Positions 12,785-23,945 of a stretch of 64,000 bases of DNA are shown here, in pieces. This stretch comes from Pleurodeles waltl. Lineage: Eukaryota; Chordata; Amphibia; Caudata; Salamandridae. A program made the translations under genes and the position numbers. The stretch covers positions 654,555,717 through 654,619,716 of the forward strand of contig NC_090446.1 in assembly GCF_031143425.1 (NCBI RefSeq), given 5' to 3'. The notes under the pieces were generated by a model, which did no database searches, was not told the DNA's origin, and saw only the letters and a program-made list of their open reading frames with translations. Numbering within the stretch: position 1 is the first letter of the stretch; each line of letters starts with the position of its first letter.

Positions 12785-13560
12785 TTGGAAGAGCACGTGG
12801 TGGGGTAAGTGGGCCTGGGGCAGGGTTGAATTTATTTTTTAGGGGTGGGTGGTGGATTAAGGGCTTGGGGTAGGTGGGAGATCGTTTTTTTTTTTTTAGG
12901 GGTGGTGTGGGGGGGGCTTGGGTATTTCATTTTTTAGGGCTTAGGGTGGAGGAGCCGGGCTATTTTGCTTTGGAGGAAGGTTTTAGGGCTCAGGGCGGGT
13001 CGGGTATCAGGGTTGTTTTGTTTTATGGGGCAGGGTTGGGGGTCAGGATAGGCTTTTTTATTAGGGTTCAGGGCAGGTGGTGGGTCAGGGTAGTTTACTT
13101 GGGGAAAGGTTTTACGGCGGGGTAGTTTACTTAGGGGGAAAGGTTTTAGGGCTCAGGTCGGGTGAGGGGCCGGGATAATTTAGTTTTTGGGGCAGGGGAA
13201 GAGGGTGGGGATAGTTTTTTTTGTTTAGAGCTTAGGGTTGGGGGGTCAGGGTAGTTTACTTAGGAGGAAGGTTTTAGGGCTCAGGGTGGGTGGAGGGGTT
13301 GGGGTAGTTTACTTAGGGGGAAGGTATTAGGGCACAGGGCAGGTGGGGTTGTGGGGTGGTTTCCTTTGATGGGGCAGGGGTGGGGGTCAGGGTAGGTTTT
13401 TAATTAGGGTTCATGGCAGGTGGGGGTCAAGGACTTTAGTTTCAAAGGAAGAAGGTGGGGGTTAGGATAGTATTTTTTTAGGGCTCGGGCGGGTGGGGGT
13501 TCAGGTAGTGTAGGTGGTGGGGTTGTTTTGAGCCTTAGGGCGGGTGGGGTGTTTGTATGA
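12785..13560 (+). repeat. G-rich degenerate minisatellite
   Basis: Irregular repeats of words such as GGGGCAGG, GGTGGGG, TTTTAGGGCTCAGGG and GTAGTTTACTTAGGGGGAAGG give strong G over C strand bias. Many closely spaced runs of three or more G on one strand would permit G-quadruplex folding. No credible protein is encoded. Confidence 0.8.
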
Positions 13561-14620
13561 TAGAGCCACGCATGCCGTTTCGCATGCCGTTTCCACACAT
13601 GTATTTACTAGGCATGCTTTCACAACAAAATTCATTGTAAAGGCATGTGTGGTAAAGGCATGCGTGGAAACAACTTGGTCGTGGTTCCGACTGTGTTCGT
13701 AAGGCATGAGTTGTTTGTTCATGTGTGGTTCCATCATACAATCTTCCAAAATGACAGAAGAAAAACAAACAATACTTGTTGTACAGAAATATCATGTCAG
13801 GCAGATTTCACTGTTTGTAGCAACACATAGTACTCGCATGAGCAATTTCTCTTACGAATTCTTCTATGGCTTTTTTGTTCCTGAATCCTGGATACTCAAA
13901 TCCACTCCTGTCCTTGAGCGCTTTTTATGATATATAGTATTGCCCTTTTATCTAGCAGTTTGCCATTTATGTGCAATTTCCATACTATTTTAGGCCTGCA
14001 GTTAGCGAAGACCTTTTTATTTTACTAAAATATCTGTATTGTACTTAAAAATAGGGGCTTTCAGCCACTTGTCTTCATCCATTGGTAGGTTGATGTGTCA
14101 TTCACATTTTGCTCCCGCCTACTGCAGCATATAGCATGAGGCAGTGAGTCAGCCTAATTAAGCCACTCGTTAACTTCACTTTGAGTGACTGCATTTTGCT
14201 CTGTCAGAAGGAGCACAGCAGTGCACAAGCTAGTTAACTTCAGTGCCAGTGCTTTTTTTAACTTTATAATTATTTTAGTATTGTCTTGGTGATTCGAGCC
14301 TGATGTGATAGCAGGACGCCTCCGATGTTAATTCAGGGCAACTCCCATCTTTATCAGATCCCATCTCCTGCCCATGCTATTGTAAATTCTTTTTAGAGGG
14401 TTTTGCTTTCCTGACTGCTGCTTTTTCACAAGCATGACAGATTGTGCCCATTTGAAACTGTACTCTATTGTTAGCCTTAATTACATTTAATTAGTTATCT
14501 TTCATTCTTCCTTTATTTTTTCTTACTTTCTTTCTTGCCTTCTTTTGCTTTTCCTTTTTTCAATCTTGCCTTTCTTCTCTTTATACTTTCTTGCTTCTTT
14601 CAAGTCTGCCTACTTCCTTG
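13561..14620. other. no gene recognised
   Basis: At 13,565-13,740 short GCATGC and CGTGG words recur in inverted form (GGCATGCGTGG, CCACGCATGCC), probably the right edge of the same element as the G-rich tract. The rest shows nothing. Confidence 0.35.
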
Positions 14621-14624
14621 TTAT

Positions 14625-14672
<48 letters not shown>

Positions 14673-14708
14673 TCATTCTTTCTTTCTTTCTTTCTTTCTT
14701 TCTTTCAT

Positions 14709-14767
<59 letters not shown>

Positions 14768-14768
14768 C
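14621..14768. repeat. (TTTC)n microsatellite
   Basis: About 37 TTTC units are interrupted by two ATTC variants, with a diffuse pyrimidine-rich lead-in from about 14,500. Repetitive Phe/Leu/Ser frames here are artefacts of the tetranucleotide. Confidence 0.95.
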
Positions 14769-14769
14769 T

Positions 14770-16642
14770 CTTCTTGCAGCCAATATAAGAGTGATTGACT
14801 TTTTAAGTCTGTGTTAGCCACGATCTTTTGATTTAATATTATATGTATAACATAGTTACTTATGGGGGTTTTAGCCATACTTAATCCGTTAGTCTATGGT
14901 TGGTTTTTATTCAGGTTTTTTTCCTTCCACCCTCTCCAGGATGCATTGAGGGCCAATGCACCAGCCCACTTTAGCCATTGCCTTACTTCGCTACGAGTTA
15001 CAGCATGCTGGCGTTTCACAAGGAATACATCCACACACAAAGTAGCTACACTCAGTGCCAAAGAGTAATAGGGTGATCTGTGTTTTCAGAAACCAACAAA
15101 TGTTTGTGCCTGTAGCAAATGATTTTTTTTTTAGATTAATTAGGGCCCGGCATATTCCCAAACAGTAAAGTTTTGAAAAAAACATGACACATTGAAAAAA
15201 GAAGCATCCTGTGCCAGACCTATTGGCTGTGCCATTGCCTGTTTATACCTGTGGTTTGTCCTAATCTCACCCTGTAACACTTTCACTTGTTAATTTAAAG
15301 CACTCTAAAGCTCACAGGCTAAGGTCATAAAACGGCACAAATAAATGATCAGAAAGAAGTAAATGGAAAAACTCTGCCGGTTGGGCCTCTGATCATAGAT
15401 TGGACCACAAAATATTTAATATTGGTGACCAAAACTCAAAAGAAGTCATAATTACTTGCTCATGTGGCATATAATAAATATATGCACCTCAAATTGGAAA
15501 CATAAGCATGCACTCAGACACATGTGAATGTTTAGGGATACATCCCCTGCAAGTGTTTTCAGTGGTCTGGTTTCCGCACACTACTCAGCACTGGGAAGGA
15601 AAAAAACTATGAGTTAGGCGAGTCTACACTGTGCCTCTATTTTCAGTTCAGGTGCTTTTGAGAGACAACCCAATCTGAGTTCCCCTTTAATCTTGAGCAT
15701 ATTTCTTTATTCACTAACACCTGGGTCCAGCAAGCTGTCCCAACAGTAAACAGGGTGGAGACTTCGCCTACTTTGAGGAATGAGTGCCATTATTCAGTTC
15801 GCTTTCAAGTTCTCCTGTGTTTTTCAGAAGTGAGAATAAAGACACAATGAGGTAAAGCAATTTGCCAATAAACACAATGTTTTCGTCACTTGAAGTTAAC
15901 CACGGGGTCCAGACAATTCCTGTCAGTACCGCCTACCCAACGAGTTTAAAGGAATGGACGGTATGAGTGAGAAAGGTGAGGATATCAGATATGATTCCCT
16001 TTACAAAGCAAAGCAATGTTTCTAAATTAACTATTAAGCATAGGATTCTAGTCAACGCATTAGACCACATCCTTGGTTGCATAGGCCACACCTTTTCTAA
16101 ATGCTTTTAGTCACATTTTTGAGTACCCATTACCTTTAGAGATCCCTTACCTTTTTATCCCATTTAATGTACTGCCTCCACTGTGCTTATGTTCAGTGCG
16201 TCCCCAACAGGACTAGTCAAGGAATCTCAAGCAATCCTGACAAAAATGTTCAAACTCCTTCCCTCATTGTTTGCTTTGATTGTCTTTTTACATCCACCCA
16301 TTATCTGTTATCTGTTTCACTTATTCTTCCCTCTTTCTCTCTTCTACTTCTCTGATCTCGTTCTACTTTTTTCTTTCTGTGTCTCTCTGTTTAATCCACC
16401 ACTGTGTCTTCTGCAACCAATTCTCTGGGGTGGCTGGGAAAAGTGACAGAGGCCACAGCAGCCTCTCTGGACTATCAAAACCTGACTCCAGTGCCTCCAG
16501 GCCCCCACCAACCCTCACCTCCTCCTGGGGAAATGCCTGATTGACTAAATGGCCAAAGTGGCCATCCTCTAACAGCTGCTGGAGCATTTCTATCCTTCAC
16601 AGGAATCAATACTCATCATGGCTGACAGACCTTTGGACCCTC
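14770..16642. other. no gene recognised
   Basis: Mixed sequence with a pyrimidine-rich patch at 16,310-16,400. No domain, tail or terminal repeat could be assigned. Confidence 0.35.
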
Positions 16643-18061
16643 TGTTAGGATGTGGTAGAACCATATAATTCAATTTCAATACAAACCAATTAAATTAAAC
16701 AGTATGACCCATTTCTCCATACAAGGAAAACTCCAGTCAGGAATAAAGTTAGGGGTATAAATTCAAGCTCACAGTCATATAGACAGATCTCTAGACAAAA
16801 TTATAAAGATACAGAATCACCAAGTGTTGCCCAAGGTGACGAAATAGATTCAGGTGAACTAACATTAATAGAACTAAGCATTCAATAAGAAATACACTAA
16901 ACATTAACAGAATAATTTGTGATATAGAAAGTAAATGTTGCTCAGGTTTAGCAAGCATCAGTCAGTTTCAAATCATGAAAGTTATAGTTTTCACCTGAGC
17001 AAAGGGAAAACTCTCCCATAGCCAAAATAATGATTAACATGCATGGGCAGAACATATGAGGGCAAAAGACAAAAAGGGCAAAAAAGATTTTGGAAAAAAG
17101 AAATCTCTGGCAACATGGTACCAACTAAGGTGGGCAAAAGATAAGTAAAAATGGAAAGCGTCAGCATGTCAGAAGCTCGATCAAGAGTCTTCTGGAAGGG
17201 GTAGGGAGAAAATCTCTAAGCCTCAGTGGGGCATCTCAAAGGGACAAAGCAGAGAGGAAGATACCTCTCCAAGGGGCTCAGCATGCAGGGATTCTTCATC
17301 AGCAAGGGTTCAGGAACTCCAGACATCTGACCAAAGTCCGACTGGTCAATAGTATATTAAAGTTCATAAAGCAATTTGATTCGCTCTGAACGACAATCCA
17401 TATTAAGTGTAAGGGGCATCATCCAGTAGTAATCGATCACACGACTCCAGGTTACAACATCAACATCCATTCCCAGGTCTGCATTGGAACCTCATCCATT
17501 CATGTAGCTCCACACAGGATTGAAACATTCGTATACTTTGTTAGTCCACTGCGCAGGATGTTCCAAATTCAAAGACACAGTTACACTTTCTCTCTATGTT
17601 TAAACAATAGGGCCTATTACAAAAGCAAGACTTTTCATGGGAACAAAGTCTGAAAGAAAGCTCACATTATGAAAATGAATCAGTCTTTGCTGCAAAGTCA
17701 CGAAATACAAGACTAACCGGCCTCACGTAGGTTACCACAATTGAATTAAAGCAATATATTTTGTTAATATGTTTTAATAAACACACATTTAATATAAAAC
17801 ATCTGAATTCAATATTAATAATGCTTCTATAATATTCATGTTACATTCATTTTAAAGTGAACAACTTCTGTTAATGCATTTCAATTGGTATAACGCATAA
17901 CTGCATTTCTCTATTTCTGCATATGTATTTAAATCAATAATGATTAGAAATTCAATAATGTTTAATTACATTCTGCTAGTTGAAGGCCTAAATCATAACA
18001 TCATATCAATTAAATCTTGCAAACATTTGATTTATATGCGATACCACCAGGGTTTCTAACA
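16643..18061 (-). mobile_element. probable LTR (about 1.4 kb)
   Basis: It starts TGTTAGGATGTGGTAG and ends CCACCAGGGTTTCTAACA, so it has TGTTAG...CTAACA ends and a subterminal inverted match (GTGGTA / TACCAC). It is AT-rich and non-coding, resembling in composition the ERV LTR at 56.9-58.5 kb. The 5-bp flanks do not match (CCCTC against CTAGT), so the exact edges or the insertion history are uncertain. Orientation is a guess. Confidence 0.45.
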
Positions 18062-19442
18062 CTAGTTTAATCAAATGCACAGTTAGAATGATTTCACATG
18101 GCATCTTGCTATATTCAAGCTATTAGTACTTTGATTAAAATAATGCATATAGTGTCACGTATTGTTGACTTCTGAGACATGGGGGACAGCACTAAATTAT
18201 CGGCTACATCACAGCCATACCTATGAACATCCACTCACATTATCATATGCATTCTGCGTGCTCATACACTGAAAAACACATACATTCGCACATACTTAAG
18301 TCCTCCACTTCTCCCATAAAACATGCATTAAGTTTGAAGTGGCATAGCAACCAGGCAATACTGTAGCTCACCAGTTTTATTCATGTGACTTTTGTATCAT
18401 CAGCCAGTCAAGCAGTGCGGTAATCATCTGCCTAGCCCAGGCTCATCTTCTCAATGACTTTTATTCATACTTTTAGTTTTGTACCTCTGTGTTTACCTAT
18501 TGTAGAACCTGATGTCATGCAGTGTGTGAGTTATTGTATATAGGGCTAAAAAGGGCCAGTCTCACAGGAATTTCAGCGCACCCACTCACTGCAATAACAA
18601 CATATATATCATGAGCTATTGAATGGACCAAAGAACATTTACCATTCATACCCTTTTTTGTTGTATATTTAATTGTTTTTTCATTAGCTGATGAGTATTG
18701 CCAAAACAACACTTTACTGAAAACATTTTGAAATTAGCAGGTGGAATCAACCACAGACTTCTTCACAACAACCATCCTGTGTATGGTTTTCAGTGGTGGC
18801 AACTTTGAGTAGAGAAGCTAAAGGTTCATTAAGTGATTGTCTTATTTTGTGCATTCTTGTCCTTTCTGTGAGATTTTTTTGGTATATGATGCAAATGCTT
18901 TCTTATAAGATTCTATGTGTGATAGCCATCTAGTGGAAGGCAGAGGATTCAGCAAGATATCTTGATCAGAGGTGGATTAACCTTCTTGCTGCGGCCTTTT
19001 GTATACATTAGAGTCTGCATGTCAAGCTGGAAGATTGACTTCATACAGGCGTGCAACGTCCATTGGGCTAAAAGGGCTTGAGCCCCCTCCCCTCGTCTGC
19101 ACAGCCCAGGCTGCCCCTGAATAGAATGACAGTTCTCCACTGCTGTGGGCTGCTGCAGGCTGGGGCTATAAGGTCTCAGGCTCATCCAAATGAAGTCCTC
19201 GCTCTCCCTATATATTCAGTCCCCTCAAAGGTAACCATCAAGGCTACTTGAAGTGTCGGAGGAAAGAACAGTAGGGATGTTAGCTCCTGTTAGCACTTTC
19301 AACCTAATCTACAAATACACAGTAGACCTCCCCTGCCATTCTCTACAGCAAGAGGCAGAGAATGCAGAATGTCACCAGATCTAATCAAGAGGGGGACAGA
19401 ATAAACATGAGAAAGGGTTGCCTTCAAAAGTAAAAACATATG
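18062..19442. other. no gene recognised
   Basis: AT-rich spacer with only short chance frames and no assigned repeat. Confidence 0.35.
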
Positions 19443-20361
19443 GGGGCATATTTATACTCCGTTTGCGCCGAATTTGCGTCGTTTTTTTCGACGCAAATTC
19501 GACGCAAAACTAACTCCATATTTATACTTTGGCGTTAGACGCGTCTAGCGCCAAAGTTCATGGAGTTAGCGTCATTTTTTTGCGCTAACACCTTCCTTGC
19601 GTTAATGATATGCAAGGTAGGCGTTCCCGTCTTAAAAAATGACTGCGATGCATATGCGTCGTATTTATACTCCCGGGCAAAAATGACGCCCGGGAGTGGG
19701 CGGGGCAAAAAACCCCGCATTTGCGCCTCTTTTTAACGCCTGGGTCAGGGCAGGCGTTAAGGGAGCTGTGGGCTCAGAATGAGCCCAGAGGTGCCCTCCC
19801 CTGCCCCCAGGGACCCCCCCCCTGCCACCCTAGCCCACCCCAGGAGGACACCCAAGGATGGAGGGACCCATCCCAGGGAAGAAAAGGTAAGTTGTGGTAA
19901 GTATTTTTTTCTGATTTTTTTTGTGGCATAGGGGGGCCTGATTTGTACCCCCCTACATGCCACTATGCCCAATGACCATGCCCAGGGGACATAAGTCACC
20001 TGGGCATGGCCATTGGGCAAGGGGGCATGACTCCTGTCTTTGCTAAGACAGGAGTCATGTTAATGGCGTCTGGGCGCCCCAAAAAAATGGCGCAAATCGG
20101 GTTAAGACAATTTTTTTGCCTCAGCCTGACTTGCCCCATTTTGGGACGCCCAAACGCCATTTTTCCCTACGCCGGCGCTGCCTGGTGTACGTCGTTTTTT
20201 TTTCACGCACACCTGGCAGCGCCGGTCGGCTAACGCCGGCTAACGCCATTCAATAAATATGGCGCTCGCATGGCGCTTCAGAATGGCGTTAGCCGGCGCT
20301 AATTTTTTTGCCGCAAAACTGCGTTAGCGCAGTTTTGCGTCAAAAAGTATAAATATGGCCC
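19443..20361 (+). mobile_element. non-autonomous Harbinger element, copy 2 (919 bp), inverted relative to copy 1
   Basis: It begins GGGGCATATTTATACTCCG and ends AGTATAAATATGGCCC, with ATG at both borders (19,440-19,442 and 20,362-20,364). Read on the opposite strand it aligns with the element at 11,465-12,354 along its length, including the CCAATGACCATGCCCA and AGACAGGAGTCATG modules. The left end is nearly identical to the left end of the 14.2-kb element (GGGGCATATTTATACTCCGT), placing all of them in one family. Confidence 0.88.
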
Positions 20362-20420
20362 ATGGTTTTGCTTTTCGTGCTTTGAAGCAATTCACCATAC
20401 AGGTTGCATTCTGACATTAG

Positions 20421-21055
20421 GGGGCCAGATTTAATAACACTTTGCACCAGTGCAAAGTCACAGAAGTGACACAAGGTGTTGATAAAATATATATACTTTC
20501 CAGCGCAAAGCTCTTTTTTTGCACTAGAACGTTTTTCAAAAAGTAACACAAATGTACTTTTGCACCAATTTAGGTCAATGGGTCGTTCCATCGATGGTAC
20601 ATGGGCAATCCTATGCTACCACCATGGTTTTTACACAAACCTGTATGCAGAAGGGACTTTGAACGTGTTCCAGTTCTTTGGAAGAGAGCAACAACGTCAT
20701 AGCTTAATTTAACTGCTGCATGAAATATTGGTAATCCAGCTCCTTACTTTTCGGTGCACATCGTGTTTTTATAGGAAAGATCCCTTAAAGTAATGCAAAG
20801 TAGGGTTCTGCAGCACACATACAAAGAGAAATAAGCCTCTAACAATAGATTTTTTGGAGGAAGATATCCCTTCCTGCACAAAAACTATTCTGACCAAAAC
20901 ACAGGCACTCTTGCGTCATGGCACAAAGGTGCCTGCATTGGTGCCAGGCTGCCATGAGAGATTAGAGCTCAGAAGTGGGGCACATATCCGTAAATATGGC
21001 ACATTTCTGCTCTTTCATTTTCACACAATACAGAATATTTCGTAAATCTGTGCCA
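20421..21055. mobile_element. possible decayed MITE of the GGGCCAGATTTA type
   Basis: It starts GGGGGCCAGATTTAATAACAC and shows inverted 'CGTAAATATGGCAC' and 'CGTAAATCTGTGCC' endings at about 20,990 and 21,050. The same terminal style recurs at 37.9 and 56.6 kb. The borders are approximate and no clean duplication is seen. Confidence 0.4.
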
Positions 21056-21844
21056 TAGCGTTTTGCACTTGAAAAGTTTTCTTTCAGTACAAAAACAATG
21101 CTGGGCTTCCACATGCACCTTTGTACTAAAGTGCAAAAGTGTGTCTATGGCACTAGGCAGCCTGATTGTGTACTTGCGCTTGGAAAAAGTGTAGCAGTGT
21201 CATACTTTGTTAACAATGGTGCCGTCCTGCTCACTGTCTTTCACGTAACACTGAGCAGTAGCTTTGCTTGCTGCACTGTGTGAAATAATAGTACATTTGC
21301 TTCTAGGTTCCATCAGTGGATTTATAAACACTGCATTTTTCTCAGCCTGAGTGCTCCTCTCATCCTATGTAAATGATGGCTTAAGGAATGTGTATTATGG
21401 GTGCTGGTGCTCCTGTTGTACTGCGCCATGCATATGTTTTCTATTTTAATTTTACAGAACCTGTTTGGAAATGATGGGGTGAGCTCTTTGGCATTATAGC
21501 TGCCTACAGTGCTATGGTCTAATTGATTCTGCCTCTCCCATCTTCCCTCTATCCTATCCTCTGTTCCTCCTGTGCGACATCTTCAGATTAGCCTCGCAAT
21601 GGGGTTACAGCTTGTTACGTACACTGCCCCAATACTCCCAGATAGTCTTCTCTATTGAACCAAGGCGAATGGCCCTTTCTGTGTAATTGTGGGTACGAGC
21701 AATTTGTATTATTCATGTTGTGGACCAGTGTTTAGTGCATTGTTTTTCCACACATCACTCCTTTACTGAAATTTAGAACTCTGGTGCTTATTAACCACCC
21801 TCTCACAAATAAAATTATCTGATGAACAACAAAGGAGAGTTTTA
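21056..21844. other. no gene recognised
   Basis: Spacer to the left of the large Harbinger element. Nothing beyond short frames. The last three bases, TTA, are the target duplication of that element. Confidence 0.4.
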
Positions 21845-22178
21845 GGGGCATATTTATACTCCGTCTGCGCCGATTGTGCGTCAACATTTTTGACGCACAA
21901 TCAGCGCAAACGTTGCCCCGTATTTAAACTTTGACGCCCGAGCCCGCGGACGACAAAATTCCGCTGTGTGCGTCATTTTTTGGATGCGGCAACCCGCCTT
22001 GCATTAATGATATGCAAGGTAGGCGTTCCCGTCCAAAAAATGGCTTAAAGGGTCGTGCGTCGTATTTATGCTTTCGGGCAAAAATGACGCACAGCCGGGA
22101 GGTGGAGCCAGAAAATGACGCACAGCCCGATTTGAGTCAAGAATTAACGACTGGGTCGTGAAGCAGCAACAGGGAGCC

Positions 22179-23903
22179 ATGGAGGGGATTCTAATCCAGC
22201 ATGCACGCAGACGCAGAGCCCAGCAGCAACAACAGCAGCTACAACAACACTAGCAGGGACCCCAAAGGCAGCGCAGAAAGCAGGAGAGGATATTCCGCTC
22301 AAGAACAACCCTTCAGGGCCTCAGGGAACACGACATCATACAGAGGTACCGGTTGAACTGGCAGGCCATTCAGCAGCTGCTGCGAAACATTGAACAGCAA
22401 TTGGCCCCCACTTTGGTGACACCCCGCACCATCCCAACAGAAACAAAGCTGCTTGCCGTACTTCATATGCTGGCAAGTGGCTCTTTTCAAACAACTGGTG
22501 CCCTGGCTGGCGGAATATCACAACCATCATTCTCCGTCTTTTTGCCCAAAGTACTGGACGCCATAATTCGACTGACACCCCGCCACATCTGCTTCCCTAA
22601 CACACTGCAGAAGCAGCAGGAAACTAAACAGGGGTTCTACGCAATCAGTGGCTTCCCACATGTCCTTGGTGCAATCGACTGCACACATGTACGCCTTGTG
22701 CCACCTGCTGCAACTGAACACCTCTACCGCAACAGGAAGCACACACATTCCATCAACGTGCAGGCCATAGTCGATCACCAACATCGTGGCTAAATATTCT
22801 GGGAGTGTACATGACTCATTCATCTTCCGTCACTGCACCATCAATGAACACTTCCAGGATGGACGGTATGGCAATGGACTACTTGTTGGTAAGTACAAAA
22901 ACCTACTTATATACACACTGCACAGCAACCCTCTAGGACACACAACACATACACCACAACAGCAACATGTCAACAGGAACACACTTAGGTTCTGACATCG
23001 CTAGCCATGTTTCTTAAGTCACCATTGAACCTATCACACATCGGAATTCACTGTACAGCCTAATGTGAAGACGTCAATGAGTGTGGTTGCCTAAATGTCA
23101 CCTTTCAAATTGTAAGTGTCCCAATGACCTTTACATTAATACATTGCATAAGTGTCAAGGTATGGGATGTCCAGGGTACTTTCATATGAACGTGTGAACA
23201 ACACTTTCAATTTTAACTGTGCATGGAACTATCATCTCACCCCTAGTGAAGACACACCGACACCTGTATCACAAGTCACAATGCTAGGGAGGGCACACTG
23301 TACTGCAAATCCCAAATCATACTGCTGACAAACGGTTAGCAGACAAACACTTGTTCAGCCAAGGAAACAACACAATGCAGATGGTATAGCCTACAAGCAT
23401 AGGATGTCACATTAGTACACAAAAGAGTCACAGACAACACAAGACAACTACTGCCATTAAAGGTCTTTTCAATAGTGCCATTCACATCAACATGATCCCA
23501 TTCATTTTTTCTTGCAGCTGATCAGGGGTATGGCATCCAGCCATGGATTATGACACCATTTGGCAACCCAAGTACTGCTGCAGAGCGTGCATACAACGAG
23601 GCCCATAGGAAGACACGCAGCATTGTCGAGCGGACCTTCGGCATCCTCAAGTCAAGGTTCCGCTGCCTCGACATCACTGGTGGTAGCCTCCTATATTTCC
23701 CCGAGATGGTCTGTAGGATCATCCTCACATGTGCAATATTGCACAACATTTGTATCAGAAGAAACATTCCCCTCCTGGAGCCAGAGCCACACATGCCTGA
23801 AGAGGAAGAAGAGGAGGATGCTGGCCTGCAACAGGAGGGGGAACTACAGAACACAGCTGCTGGTATACGCAGGCGGCAACAGATTGTAAATAATTTCTTC
23901 TGA
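22179..23903 (+). pseudogene. HARBI1-like: HARBI1-like Harbinger transposase, two exons, broken
   Basis: DDE-type nuclease that would cut and paste the surrounding element, normally with a SANT/Myb partner that carries it to DNA and into the nucleus. Exon 1 is 22,179-22,888 (donor GTAAGT) and exon 2 is 23,518-23,903 (acceptor TTGCAG); the phase fits and gives about 365 residues, close to the HARBI1 family length. The first Asp is in AIDCTH (about 22,672), the second in SVHDSF (about 22,805), and the Glu in VERTFG (about 23,625). The start ATG at 22,179 gives a Gln-rich N terminus. An in-frame stop near 22,251 and a one-base frame change around 22,770-22,790, between the first and second Asp, show it is dead. 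An AATAAA follows at 23,940. Confidence 0.9.
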
Positions 23904-23939
23904 ATATGATCACCTTCACCACTTTAGTTAACTAATGTA

Positions 23940-23945
23940 AATAAA
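23940..23945 (+). terminator. polyadenylation signal of the transposase gene
   Basis: AATAAA 37 bases after the transposase stop codon, the expected place for the 3' end of this transcript. Confidence 0.6.

Noticed and set aside
14535..14817. Three overlapping Phe/Leu/Ser-rich frames
   Set aside because: Direct translation of the (TTTC)n microsatellite.
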